Source: Ketobacter sp036337295 (GTDB lineage Bacteria; Pseudomonadota; Gammaproteobacteria; Pseudomonadales; Ketobacteraceae). Taken from it: a stretch of 64,000 nucleotides of DNA. The translations under genes and the position numbers were made by a program. Where the stretch lies: positions 248,001 through 312,000 of the forward strand of contig JAYZEN010000001.1 in NCBI GenBank assembly GCA_036337295.1, given 5' to 3'. Positions 1-8,273 of the stretch are shown piece after piece. The notes under the pieces were generated by a model. That model was not told the DNA's origin and made no database searches. It saw nothing but the letters and a program-made list of their open reading frames with translations. Within the stretch, counting starts at the first letter, position 1. Each line of letters begins with the position of its first letter.

Positions 1-1633
1 GACGCCCCCGCTTGACCGCTTTGGCCTCACTATAGGTAATAATATGCGGAATCACGGCCAATGGTGCTCGCCCCAGGTGCCTGGATACGGCATTGGGTGA
101 ACGCAGCGTGCGGTCCAGCTTTTCCAGAATAAACAGCATACCCACAGCGCTGGCCGCTGCAAGGATAAACCCGGCCATCACGATCAGCATGCGATTCGGC
201 CGGACAGGTTTTTCCGGCATCAAGGGCGGCTCGATCAGGGTAAAGCGCTCCCCCTTACTCTCGTCCTCAAGGGATTTGGCCAACCCGGCTTCCAGTTGCT
301 TGGCTTTCAATTCCTGGTACTTGCGGGTGGTGTTTTCATAATCCCGGGACAGGGACCGGTACTCCCGCTCCACGGTGGGGGCCTGTAACAGTGACACTTC
401 CAACTCGTCGAGTTTTTCCCGCAGTTTGGCCCGGCTGGACTTCAGGTGGCTCAATTCCACATCCACGGTTTTCAGGGACGTGGCCAGTTGCACATATGAT
501 GGGTTATCCGCATTGCGCAGGTCAGTACCTTTGTCGGCAGGAAGCTTTTTCAATTTGGCATTGAAAGCCGCGATGACGGATTCCAGACGGCGCACGTCCG
601 GATGCTCCTCACCATACTTGTTACGCGCGGTTGCCAGCTCTGCCTCATACAGGTCCAGCTGTTTTTCGATGAACGCGGATTCATTGGGGAAATCCCCATC
701 CCCCACCAGATTCTCCAGTTCCCGTTTGACGCGGATCACATCCGGATGATTTTCGGAATACATGGCCAGATAGGAGATGTACTGGTTTTGCAGCAGTCGC
801 GCCCGGGCTGCCGGGGTCAACGCTGACTGTTCCCCCGCCCCCACCACCGCGGCATTGGGTTCCTGCTGGGCCAGACTGGCTTCCAGAAACACGCGACGCT
901 CTTCCAACGACTGGATCTGGCGGCTCAGGTCAAAGTACTCCCGTTCCGTGCGGTCCATCAAACTCATATTGAGGGAAGTCATCTCCGGCAATTTACGCAG
1001 ATTCAACTCCTTGAATTCCGCCAGCTTGGCTTCCAGTTCACGGCTTTTTTGCTCCAGCCGCTTCACTTCTTCCGCCAGGAACGCCTCAGCATCATCCGCC
1101 ATTTCCTGCCGGGTCTTGATATTTTCACTCAAGAATAGGGAGGTCAGTTCGTTGGCCACCAGCTGGGCGGTTTTGGCGCTGTGACTTTCGTAACCGATAT
1201 TGAAAGCGATGGTGGCCTCAATGGGCCGCCCACTGCGGGGGTCCACCACGTCGGCACTGATCATCCGGTGATGGATGTCGTCGCGCATTTCCTCAATCAC
1301 CGATTCCAATGGTTCCTTTTCCCGCTCTTCGGCATAGAGATCGTATTTCTTGATCAGGACCACCAGCTTGGAATAGGTCATCACCCGTTGGATGATCATC
1401 TGGATGCGCTGGTCCGCGAAGCTGGTGACGGTGGAACGCACCAGATCCTGGGGAATTTCCTGCTGTTCGATCAGGATGGTGGATTCAGAGCGATAGGTGG
1501 GCTCCGCGATGATGGCATAAGCCACGCTCAGTGCGAATACCACACACAGGGCAATGAGCGCCGGCTTCATGCGGCGCCGAATTATGCGTATCAGTTCATC
1601 CAGATCCAGCTGATTGTCCGTTGGTGCTTCCAA
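1..1633 (-). CDS. Wzz/GumC-type polysaccharide chain-length determinant, C-terminus cut by window edge
   Basis: Inner-membrane co-polymerase that sets exopolysaccharide chain length. The reading frame is open from 1633 to the left edge. An N-terminal transmembrane helix (about residues 22-42, starting MKPALIALC) is followed by a Wzz-like stretch, a long coiled-coil periplasmic region (about 170-450) and the proline-rich PEKPVRPNR motif just before a second membrane helix near residues 480-505. The frame then runs into the cytoplasm and out of the window. The only usable start is TTG at 1633: an in-frame TGA lies 12 bp upstream, AGGTAGAGAG precedes the TTG, and the next in-frame Met is already in the membrane helix. 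Together with the two upstream genes it matches the XrtA/PEP-CTERM exopolysaccharide locus, where a tyrosine autokinase usually follows. The exact subfamily is inferred. Confidence 0.88.
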   Translation of the reverse strand, partial: MEAPTDNQLDLDELIRIIRRRMKPALIALCVVFALSVAYAIIAEPTYRSESTILIEQQEIPQDLVRSTVTSFADQRIQMIIQRVMTYSKLVVLIKKYDLYAEEREKEPLESVIEEMRDDIHHRMISADVVDPRSGRPIEATIAFNIGYESHSAKTAQLVANELTSLFLSENIKTRQEMADDAEAFLAEEVKRLEQKSRELEAKLAEFKELNLRKLPEMTSLNMSLMDRTEREYFDLSRQIQSLEERRVFLEASLAQQEPNAAVVGAGEQSALTPAARARLLQNQYISYLAMYSENHPDVIRVKRELENLVGDGDFPNESAFIEKQLDLYEAELATARNKYGEEHPDVRRLESVIAAFNAKLKKLPADKGTDLRNADNPSYVQLATSLKTVDVELSHLKSSRAKLREKLDELEVSLLQAPTVEREYRSLSRDYENTTRKYQELKAKQLEAGLAKSLEDESKGERFTLIEPPLMPEKPVRPNRMLIVMAGFILAAASAVGMLFILEKLDRTLRSPNAVSRHLGRAPLAVIPHIITYSEAKAVKRGR

Positions 1634-1670
1634 TGTCTCTCTACCTGTTGTTCAGTTTTCTTGAAATCCG

Positions 1671-2918
1671 CTACCATTCAAATGGTGTTGGTGTCCAATA
1701 CAGTCCCAGGGTCACCCGGTTCGACTCCGTGTCATTATTGCTCGTGATGTAGCGCCGATAAATGTAGCGATAGTTTCCCCGCACACTGAGGGATTTCCGA
1801 AACCGCCAATCGAACCCCATCAGGCCATAGGCCACGTCAATGTTGTCCCGATTATCCGTGTCAATCTCGCTTCTCTGCTCACTGGCGTAGGCACGCACAT
1901 TGAGGCGGACATTCTCGCTCAGGCGGGTATTTGCCACCATTTCCAAGCGGCGCTCATCAATGAGCAGGCCGGAGGTGTTGGGCAGAATCTCCTGATAGTA
2001 ACTCAGTGTGTAGAGGGTGCGTTCCCCCTGGTACTGTAACGACAGGTTGCTGATCCTGCCGTCACCTTCCTCTTCCGTTTCCAGCGTGTACACCGTTGCC
2101 GGGAACAGGATGAAATAGTAGCGGCCGAAATAATCCGTTTGCCGATAACCCAGGCTGGCATCCAGGGACCACTTGTCTGCCAGGGTCCAGTTCACGCCCA
2201 GACTGCCGCTTTCGATATTCGTCCGGTCGGGTACAAAGCTTCCGTTCAACACCAGATCCAGGCGCACATTGTCTTCGTATTCAATCCGGCTCCATACCCC
2301 ACTGATGTAGGCGGTCAGGGTTTCGTGCATGGCCCACAGATAGCGGGCATCCAGCGAGGTATAGTCGTATTCGGACAGCGCTGGCGAATACTCCTCAAAC
2401 CGCACCGCCTCACCATAAGCGGATAAACTGGCGCCCTGGGTTTCGGTAAAAAAGTACTCGCCGGACAACGCCAGGCTGTAGCGATCACGACCCACATCCA
2501 CCAGCGTGACGCCCGAGCTCAGTGCATCGTCCGCCAGAGTCGTGTCCTGAATCACCGCAGCCCGGGACGTGATTCTCCCCCGTTCCAGCCTGCGGTTTCC
2601 CTGCAGAATCACCTGCACTACGTCATTCTCGTCGACATCGTCTTCGTTCAGGTTCTCATCCACCAGGCGACCACTGAGTACCAGTTCACTCAGTTCCGTC
2701 TCCCAGCGCACCCTGCCCCGCGCCTGGACACTGGTGCCCGATACGTCGTTCTTGGCGAAGGTGCTGAGCCCGTAATTGTCGTCGCTCAATGCGGAGACAC
2801 CAATATCACCTCCGTAATACTGGGCTGCCCCATAGGCCTTATTCAGTCCTAGCGCCAACAGTACGAACGGAACAACGCGGATGAGCCTCCTGCTATGGCA
2901 CCAGAACAACATCACCAC
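1671..2918 (-). CDS. Outer-membrane beta-barrel protein of the exopolysaccharide/PEP-CTERM locus
   Basis: 415 residues. The N-terminus has basic residues, a hydrophobic stretch and a likely signal-peptidase site near AYG-AAQ. The rest alternates polar and aromatic residues in short strands and ends in tryptophan (TPFEW), which fits a transmembrane beta-barrel. Proteins of this look and size sit beside the export and chain-length genes in exosortase loci (TIGR03016/EpsL-like), and the position here is the same. A role in exporting or anchoring the polysaccharide is inferred from context. The frame overlaps the end of the upstream export gene by 26 bp. A perfect AGGAGG lies inside it at 2886-2891 but no in-frame standard start follows, so ATG 2918 or 2912 is kept and the true start is uncertain. 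Confidence 0.75.
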   Translation of the reverse strand: MVMLFWCHSRRLIRVVPFVLLALGLNKAYGAAQYYGGDIGVSALSDDNYGLSTFAKNDVSGTSVQARGRVRWETELSELVLSGRLVDENLNEDDVDENDVVQVILQGNRRLERGRITSRAAVIQDTTLADDALSSGVTLVDVGRDRYSLALSGEYFFTETQGASLSAYGEAVRFEEYSPALSEYDYTSLDARYLWAMHETLTAYISGVWSRIEYEDNVRLDLVLNGSFVPDRTNIESGSLGVNWTLADKWSLDASLGYRQTDYFGRYYFILFPATVYTLETEEEGDGRISNLSLQYQGERTLYTLSYYQEILPNTSGLLIDERRLEMVANTRLSENVRLNVRAYASEQRSEIDTDNRDNIDVAYGLMGFDWRFRKSLSVRGNYRYIYRRYITSNNDTESNRVTLGLYWTPTPFEW

Positions 2919-3462
2919 TTTCTAACAAAATGTTCTGCTGAAGTTGTTCCCCGTCTTCAATGTCACCATAACGAAAAGCAATGGCTTCCTTTTTGCCATT
3001 GCGGATAATCTTGATACCGTTCTCACTGGCGTAGGTGGTCATACCACCCGCCATACTCAAGGCCTGCAACACCGATGTCGGCCCCACCATGGGATACTGG
3101 CCGGGTCGATTCACCTTGCCCACCACATAATAGAGATTGCCGGCCGCCTTCAGCAGTGAGACGGTGACGCTGGGGTCGGGAATGTAACGGGACAGCTTTT
3201 CCGCGATATCAGCCTGCAGCTGTTTGATGGTGGCGCCCTGCGCCTGCAGATGGCCGATCAGGGGAAAAGCCAGATTGCCATCCGGCGGCACCAGCAACTC
3301 CTTGGAAAGATCCGGTTCCTTCCAGACGGAGATCTCCAGAATATCGCCAGGCTGGACCTGATACGCCAGGCTCGCCGGTGCGGAGGTGGTGTCCGCATTT
3401 ACAGAATATGAAATCAGTGCCAGAACCAGAAATCCCAGCATTTGTATACGATGAACTAACAC
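2893..3462 (-). CDS. Wza/EpsE-like polysaccharide export protein
   Basis: 189 residues with a signal peptide ending near SVNA-DTT. The mature part starts with the polysaccharide-export domain signature (YQVQPGDILEISVWKEPDL), then a soluble ligand-binding beta-grasp (SLBB-like) domain from about residue 110 (VVGKVNRPGQYP). This is the short form typical of the XrtA/PEP-CTERM export protein, lacking the long C-terminal helix of full-length Wza. The first start is GTG at 3462. ATG at 3441 (MLGFLVLALIS) also gives an intact signal peptide, and neither has a strong ribosome site. It is the first gene of the minus-strand polysaccharide operon, followed by the beta-barrel and the chain-length protein. 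Confidence 0.9.
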   Translation of the reverse strand: MLVHRIQMLGFLVLALISYSVNADTTSAPASLAYQVQPGDILEISVWKEPDLSKELLVPPDGNLAFPLIGHLQAQGATIKQLQADIAEKLSRYIPDPSVTVSLLKAAGNLYYVVGKVNRPGQYPMVGPTSVLQALSMAGGMTTYASENGIKIIRNGKKEAIAFRYGDIEDGEQLQQNILLESGDVVLVP

Positions 3463-3640
3463 ATTAAGCCTACTATCAAAGCCTACTATCAGACCTGCCT
3501 CGGTTGGCAGGTGGTTGCCAAGGTAGCCTACTGTACCGGCCTAATATGAAGTTTATGTTTCGGTTAGCTTGCAGGAAATGGACAGGTAACCTACTGAAAC
3601 AGAAATCGAACGAAGTCACTGTTCCAGTAGGCTGGGTTTT
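3463..3640. repeat. Promoter region with reiterated CCTACT motifs
   Basis: This 178-bp spacer upstream of the export gene carries the same short motif five times. GCCTACTATCA occurs at 3468-3478 and 3481-3491 (a 13-bp tandem duplication). GGTAGCCTACTG is at 3522-3533 and GGTAACCTACTG at 3585-3596. An inverted version, CCAGTAGGCTGG, is at 3624-3635. A short hairpin ACCTGCC/GGCAGGT is at about 3493-3512. No protein-coding frame is convincing. Repeated half-sites of this kind suggest regulator binding, but I do not recognise the regulator. I looked for a sigma-54 promoter and found no correctly spaced GG/GC pair. Confidence 0.5.
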
Positions 3641-4267
3641 CTAGATGGACTTTCTGAACGATTTGTTTTTCAACCGGCTGAAGGAGAGCACTGCCAGGCC
3701 GGACAACAGAAACACCAGAGAAGCAGGAAGCGGCACGTGTGACACCAGATTCTTCAGCTCCACGCCGTAGAGCCCCAATGCCGAGGCACCGTTAGCACGA
3801 CCGAATACCGCCAGATAATAGGAATCATGATCGGTGATATCGAAGGTAATGGAATCCTGCAGGATACTGCCGCCGCCCAATATCATACTGCCCAGGGTCT
3901 CCGTTGCGGTGGTGAAGGTGACGCCCAACTGGGTCAGGGCTTCCGGAAACGCAAAGTCTGTTAAGGTCAACTGATAGGTGCCCTGGGCCAGATCATCCAA
4001 CCGCACCACGCTGTAATCGTAGCCATCCACAAACTCCACGCTTTCATAGACCACCTGCCCTGCCTGTACCGCCGCCGGGGTAACCTGGGGTGAACTTGCC
4101 AGTTCGATTTTCGATCCGGACTGCCCGCCCAGGGATATTACTGACAAGCCGGAGTTGAACATGGCAGGCTCGTGACTGGAAATCGTGAGCGTGGATGCCT
4201 GAATAGCGCTGGACAAAAGCATGGACAGCGCCAGCACGCAGCCCTGAATTCTTGCATTAAAGTACAT
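3641..4267 (-). CDS. VPLPA-CTERM (PEP-CTERM) sorting-signal protein
   Basis: 208 residues. A signal peptide (cleavage near IQA-STL) leads into a beta-rich region of about 150 residues with no enzyme motif. It ends in a classic tripartite exosortase sorting signal: VPLPA motif, hydrophobic helix of about 16 residues and a basic tail (SRLKNKSFRKSI). Such proteins are recognised by exosortase A and delivered to the surface or matrix. No exosortase gene lies in the window, but the adjoining polysaccharide operon is of the associated type. The start ATG at 4267 has AGGAG 9 nt upstream inside the preceding gene, with which it overlaps by 11 bp, so translation is probably coupled. Confidence 0.85.
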   Translation of the reverse strand: MYFNARIQGCVLALSMLLSSAIQASTLTISSHEPAMFNSGLSVISLGGQSGSKIELASSPQVTPAAVQAGQVVYESVEFVDGYDYSVVRLDDLAQGTYQLTLTDFAFPEALTQLGVTFTTATETLGSMILGGGSILQDSITFDITDHDSYYLAVFGRANGASALGLYGVELKNLVSHVPLPASLVFLLSGLAVLSFSRLKNKSFRKSI

Positions 4268-4763
4268 ACTGATTGTCTCCTAAACACACTGAACGTTCGA
4301 CCGGTTCTTCCTGGTAACCCATAATCTTTTCGCCCAAATATTTGTCGTAAAGATAAGCTTTGAGCGAATTGATCAATTTTGACGTGTCTGCCTTGATCTG
4401 TTTCAACTCAGACACTTTGTAAGTGAAGTACGGCGACGGCACACCGGCGGCCGCCAGAATATCCAAATCCTCGGGGTCAACCCGGCGATCCAACTGTTCA
4501 AGATCACCGTTGACGATGCGCTCAAGGTCGGCACTGTCCAGGTCAAGGTAATAGGTAAGTTCACTGCCACATTCGATCAACGTGGGAATCAGGTCGACGC
4601 CCTTGGCCTCACTGTCCCGGAAAGGCAATAACTTCTCCAATGTCTGCTTCACGGTAAATCGGAGCAGATCCGCTTCCTTCACTCCCAAACGGGCAGAGAT
4701 CTCTTTCAACTTGCCAATGTCCGACTCACTCAACCTCAACGATACGCTCTTCTTCTGACTCAT
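4257..4763 (-). CDS. Ribbon-helix-helix-like protein cotranscribed with a VPLPA-CTERM protein
   Basis: 168 residues. Residues 1-45 read as a ribbon-helix-helix fold: a basic strand (KKSVSLRLSESD), a helix (IGKLKEISARLG), then VKEADLLRFTVKQTLEKL. This is the pattern of CopG/Arc-type DNA-binding proteins. The remaining 120 residues are helical and acidic and I do not recognise them. GAGGAT 8-9 nt before ATG 4763 supports the start. The 3' end overlaps the VPLPA-CTERM gene by 11 bp, so the two are a single unit. A regulator of its own operon or of the nearby polysaccharide genes is a reasonable inference, not shown. Confidence 0.75.
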   Translation of the reverse strand: MSQKKSVSLRLSESDIGKLKEISARLGVKEADLLRFTVKQTLEKLLPFRDSEAKGVDLIPTLIECGSELTYYLDLDSADLERIVNGDLEQLDRRVDPEDLDILAAAGVPSPYFTYKVSELKQIKADTSKLINSLKAYLYDKYLGEKIMGYQEEPVERSVCLGDNQYVL

Positions 4764-5061
4764 TATTTTAATATCCTCAGCAACTAAAACGTGGTCTCAA
4801 ATGCGTCGTTAATGCTTGTGTTTCCCCCGCACCAAGCGCACACATAAGGTAGCAATTTTCTCGGCGTGATAGGTTAATTTTCGAATACAAAACGATTACA
4901 AAGTGATTCCCTATTTGTGACCAAATTGATGCATTGCACACAAATGGTTCGTGCCCGCAGAAATCGGATCTGTACAGAGTGGTGTTCAACAGGAAAAGCG
5001 AAAGAAAGGTTCGCCGCGAAGTGGCATAGGCGCGGGCAACTCAAGAGGTGATTCAAACGAA
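4764..5061. other. Gene-free spacer upstream of the RHH/VPLPA-CTERM unit
   Basis: About 300 bp. It is A+T rich at 4860-4930, which must hold the promoter for the minus-strand RHH gene. I see no clear -35/-10 pair. Two short minus-strand frames here (4777-4989 and 4874-5056) lack ribosome sites and family resemblance and are not called. Confidence 0.4.
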
Positions 5062-5085
5062 AAACGCCGACGGACGTCGGCGTTT
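5062..5085 (-). terminator. Rho-independent terminator of the TPS/ExbBD array
   Basis: Perfect 11-bp inverted repeat AAACGCCGACG / CGTCGGCGTTT with a two-base loop. Read on the minus strand it ends in five T, 40 bp after the stop of the coiled-coil protein gene. It is the only strong terminator downstream of the two-partner secretion array, suggesting that transcription can run through to this point. Confidence 0.85.
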
Positions 5086-5124
5086 ACAGCAGCAGAAGCA
5101 CTGGTGGGCTAGAGCATGTGTCGA

Positions 5125-5736
5125 TCAGTTATCAGCACGGTCAAGGGCGGGGTTGGTCTTCTTCGAAATCAGGGTCTCATCGATCAACAGATCCTCGTTC
5201 TCAAATCGGTATTCCTGGATGATATTCTCGATCTCCACCTGTTTGAATCCGGTGACCGGCTCACTTTTCGCCACCACATCCCAGAACCCTTTATCCTTGT
5301 ACTTGCCCAGGATTTCCTGGTTCAGGGTAAACAACTCCAGATTGTGATTACGGCACTGATCAAACCGCGCCACTTCTGTGGCCAATTTTGCATCCAGGTC
5401 TGCATTGATGGATTGCTGTTCGCGCAACAAACTGAGCAGATCCAAATACTGGGCTTGCAGTTCTGTATACTTCTCATTATACAAATCCAGCTTATCCCCC
5501 AGTTTCTTTGAGGATTTTTCCTTCGCTGCCAGGGCACTGGCCGCCTGCTCCTCTTGCTGCTCCAGCGCCTTGCGGGCGGAATCCAGTTGTTGTTGCAAAT
5601 CCTGCTTTTCAGCTGTGGTCTGGCGCAGCATGTATTGCGCCTTCGCCAGAGCGTTTTGCAGCGCCCGATCCTCTGCCTGCACTGGAATGGCCCAGCCCGA
5701 TAGCAACAGGACAACGACCAACATCATTCTGACCAT
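5125..5736 (-). CDS. Periplasmic coiled-coil protein, last gene of the TPS/ExbBD array
   Basis: 203 residues. A signal peptide ends near VQA-EDR. Residues about 25-130 are a near-continuous Gln/Glu/Lys/Ala-rich coiled coil. The last 70 residues form a separate acidic segment (KGFWDVVAKSEP, then EIENIIQEYRFENEDLLIDET). No enzyme motif is visible and I do not recognise the family. GGGGAG lies 6 nt before ATG 5736. It is last in the run TpsB-TpsA-ExbB-ExbD-TonB-porin-lipoprotein-this gene, with a terminator just after it. A structural or spanning role in the periplasm is a guess from its shape. Confidence 0.7.
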   Translation of the reverse strand: MVRMMLVVVLLLSGWAIPVQAEDRALQNALAKAQYMLRQTTAEKQDLQQQLDSARKALEQQEEQAASALAAKEKSSKKLGDKLDLYNEKYTELQAQYLDLLSLLREQQSINADLDAKLATEVARFDQCRNHNLELFTLNQEILGKYKDKGFWDVVAKSEPVTGFKQVEIENIIQEYRFENEDLLIDETLISKKTNPALDRADN

Positions 5737-5813
5737 GGTTTACTCCCCCCCTGATTGGGCATCGCCGGGCACCGGCTATGCCGATGACCACCCTATCATT
5801 CGGTATTGAAAAT

Positions 5814-6410
5814 TTATTGTGAATTTTTTGCGACAGCCTGCTGCGCCTGGTAAATCGCACAAGCCTCCCCCATTACCCCCTGCACGTACTCCCGGGGTGC
5901 ATTGAACTTGTCACGCTCATAGCTGAACTCTTGCAACTGGCCACTGGGCTTTCTCAGAAGCTTGAGCGTTTGGTGGTAGTAGCCGCAGGTTTTCTTCGGC
6001 TTCCCGGCCCGCATATTAGTAAGCGCTAACATCCAGGTACTTTGCGCTTCCAGCCACTCTTCATCCAGGTCTTGGTAGTATTGGGCACTAAGAGTAAGGC
6101 TGTGTTGGGCGTTCTCATAGTTGACCTGGTCTGCGCCGCTGGCCGCCATGGTCAGAAAGTACTGGGTACCTTCCAGGTAGTAGTAATCACCCAACCCCAG
6201 CCAGCTTTCCTGCCCCTGCAGCTGCTGTTCTGTTTTACTCATCAGTTCCGGATTCATTTTACCCTGCTCCTGTAACTGGGATTTCAACTCCTGCAGTTGC
6301 ACAAACACCTCACCGTTGCGCTCCAGACTGCGATCGCCCTTTGCTGCCCCCAGCCCGGCACAAGCAGATACAGTCAACGAGGTCAACACCACTGCGATCC
6401 GAATATTCAT
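5814..6410 (-). CDS. Probable lipoprotein in the TPS/ExbBD array
   Basis: 198 residues. A short hydrophobic leader ends in the lipobox V-S-A-C with cysteine at position 17, followed by AGLG. With no Asp at +2, an outer-membrane destination is expected. The mature protein is helical with paired aromatic residues (WLGLGDYYYLEGTQYF, AQYYQDLDEEWLEAQSTW) that resemble TPR-like helices. I do not recognise a named family. It lies 36 bp from the porin gene and 77 bp before the coiled-coil gene; that last spacer holds an imperfect GC-rich hairpin at about 5756-5785. Confidence 0.7.
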   Translation of the reverse strand: MNIRIAVVLTSLTVSACAGLGAAKGDRSLERNGEVFVQLQELKSQLQEQGKMNPELMSKTEQQLQGQESWLGLGDYYYLEGTQYFLTMAASGADQVNYENAQHSLTLSAQYYQDLDEEWLEAQSTWMLALTNMRAGKPKKTCGYYHQTLKLLRKPSGQLQEFSYERDKFNAPREYVQGVMGEACAIYQAQQAVAKNSQ

Positions 6411-6446
6411 AACACAAGCTCACTTGTCATTAGCAAAGTTGTTCCA

Positions 6447-8258
6447 TCAGAACGAGGCCTGCAGACTCAACTGCAGAGTATCCACGCTGATGTTGTAAAG
6501 CTGATCATCCGGGTCCGTATCGATGGAATCGGCACTGATCCACCGCAGGGTACTCACCAGATTGTCATAGAGCAGATAATCGGCTTCCAGTATGTAGCCT
6601 TCCGCATCCGTTCCCCCTAACAGGAAATCGGAATCGGCAAAGGCGTCCAACACCGCATCCCCTTCCAGATGACGATAGGTAAAGGAAACACGCCAATCCC
6701 GGATATAACTCAGTGTCGCGGTCCCCGCCGCAATGCCGAACTGATAGCCGGTATCACGATCCGGCACGTCGCGCCCCACCAGCGCTGAGACCTGTTCCTG
6801 ATCAAAAGCGATGTTCTTTACATAGTCCGCCTGCAGGAACACATAGGTGGGAAAGAAATCCGCCATCGTGTACTTCACGGTGGCGTTGACCAGCTTGAAG
6901 CTGGCCGCCAGCCCGATCTGCGGGTCATCGTTAGGGTGATTGATGTTGAATACCGAGTTCCCCACCTGGTAGTACGGCGAGGCCGTTTCATAGGTCGCAT
7001 CGGTCCCCTCATAGGGATTTCGCTTGCCCTCAATCTGATCATAATGGTAGTAACTCAACGCCATGGAGAGTTTGCTGGTATTCAGAAACTCATAATGGGT
7101 ACCGAACTGGATTGCATACAGGTATTTATCCCGATCGTTGGTTTCCGAAACCAGCTTGGCGGCGTCTTCACTCAGGTTCGCGATGGATGAATGAATCTCC
7201 TGCAGGGGGAAGGCACCGATGGTTACGAACGGGTCCCAACTGTTTTCATCACTGAAAGGTGAACTCTCCCGCAGGAAATAATAACTGCCGCCGATGCCCT
7301 CAAAGGTCATGTCACTGTCGTAGACGAGATCCGTATGCAGGAACGGATTTTTGAAACGCCCGCCCAACAGCTCCACTTCCTCTTCAAGGGAAGTATATTT
7401 CAGATACCCCAGATCGAAATTGGCATCCCACTTGGAGGAAAAGTCCCCCAGAGTCTGGTTGGAGGAAACCGGGTTGCCTTCGTTGCCGGTGGTGATGCGC
7501 ATGCCCAGCTCGATGCGATCCGTCGCCTGGGCCTTCACCATCAGGCGGAAGCGGGTGAGAAATCGGTAGCGGTTGTCATTCACGTTGTCATAGACTTCTT
7601 CGCCACTTTCATTAATCGCCACATAGTCCGGGTAGCCATAAATGGCATTGTCATCGGGGAACATATCCGCCTGATAGCGCAGACGACCGTCTCCGGAAAT
7701 TTTGACTTTGTGCACCCAGGATGGCGCTTCCTTGATGCCCCAACCGTAGACGCGGGCAGTGCGAACCGCCTCGTCCTTCACCTTCTCAACCACATCCACT
7801 TCCACCCGCTGGCGGATACTCTGCTCCATATCCTCACGGATGTAGTCCGGCAGGTAAGGCACCCGCACATCACCGGCGGCCGCGTCATCACCCTTACCGG
7901 CCTTGATGGCAGTCTCACGCTGACGCAAACGCTCCTGCATCTGCTGGTAACTCTGCTCGCTGATCAGGCCTTCATCCCGCAGCATATCCATAATGTCCGC
8001 TGCTTTGATCCGACTTTCCATCCCGGCCATCCCGGTCTTCGCAGCCGGCGGTGCACCCCGTCGCTGATGTACCTTATCCACCAGTTGCTGGGCCTGTTCC
8101 CGGGTAATGATGTCGTTGTCCAACAGCATATTGAGCAAATCGGTTTCGGTGAGTTCACCGGCTGTGAGCGTAGCGCCCTGCAGCAACCCCACCACCCCCA
8201 ACAGCGGCAGTAAACACGAAAATTTAGACTGTCTTTTGAAACGTCGTAACTGGCTCAT
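6447..8258 (-). CDS. Large putative porin with N-terminal helical extension
   Basis: 603 residues. After a signal peptide (near LTA-GEL) come about 150 residues with two similar short helical modules (LLNMLLDNDIITREQAQQLV and DMLRDEGLISEQSYQQM), then an amphipathic region. From about residue 180 to the C-terminus it is a beta-barrel rich in aromatic strands that ends in phenylalanine (SLQASF), as outer-membrane barrels do. It matches the putative-porin family (Pfam Porin_5-like). It is placed directly after ExbB, ExbD and a TonB-like protein and no TonB-dependent receptor is present, so it may be the outer-membrane partner of that motor. That link is inferred. Confidence 0.82.
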   Translation of the reverse strand: MSQLRRFKRQSKFSCLLPLLGVVGLLQGATLTAGELTETDLLNMLLDNDIITREQAQQLVDKVHQRRGAPPAAKTGMAGMESRIKAADIMDMLRDEGLISEQSYQQMQERLRQRETAIKAGKGDDAAAGDVRVPYLPDYIREDMEQSIRQRVEVDVVEKVKDEAVRTARVYGWGIKEAPSWVHKVKISGDGRLRYQADMFPDDNAIYGYPDYVAINESGEEVYDNVNDNRYRFLTRFRLMVKAQATDRIELGMRITTGNEGNPVSSNQTLGDFSSKWDANFDLGYLKYTSLEEEVELLGGRFKNPFLHTDLVYDSDMTFEGIGGSYYFLRESSPFSDENSWDPFVTIGAFPLQEIHSSIANLSEDAAKLVSETNDRDKYLYAIQFGTHYEFLNTSKLSMALSYYHYDQIEGKRNPYEGTDATYETASPYYQVGNSVFNINHPNDDPQIGLAASFKLVNATVKYTMADFFPTYVFLQADYVKNIAFDQEQVSALVGRDVPDRDTGYQFGIAAGTATLSYIRDWRVSFTYRHLEGDAVLDAFADSDFLLGGTDAEGYILEADYLLYDNLVSTLRWISADSIDTDPDDQLYNISVDTLQLSLQASF

Positions 8259-8273
8259 GATGATCTCTTTACA

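Noticed and set aside
3500..3530. Possible sigma-54 site (TTGGCA, then TGCC) upstream of the export gene
   Set aside because: GG and GC are nine, not ten, bases apart.
4921..4970. Possible sigma-54 promoter (GGGCACG, minus strand) upstream of the RHH/VPLPA unit
   Set aside because: The -24-like half is good but no GC occurs at the required distance; the TTG that follows is misplaced by two bases.
4777..5056. Two short overlapping minus-strand frames
   Set aside because: No ribosome site, Cys-rich random-looking sequence, in the promoter region of the RHH gene.
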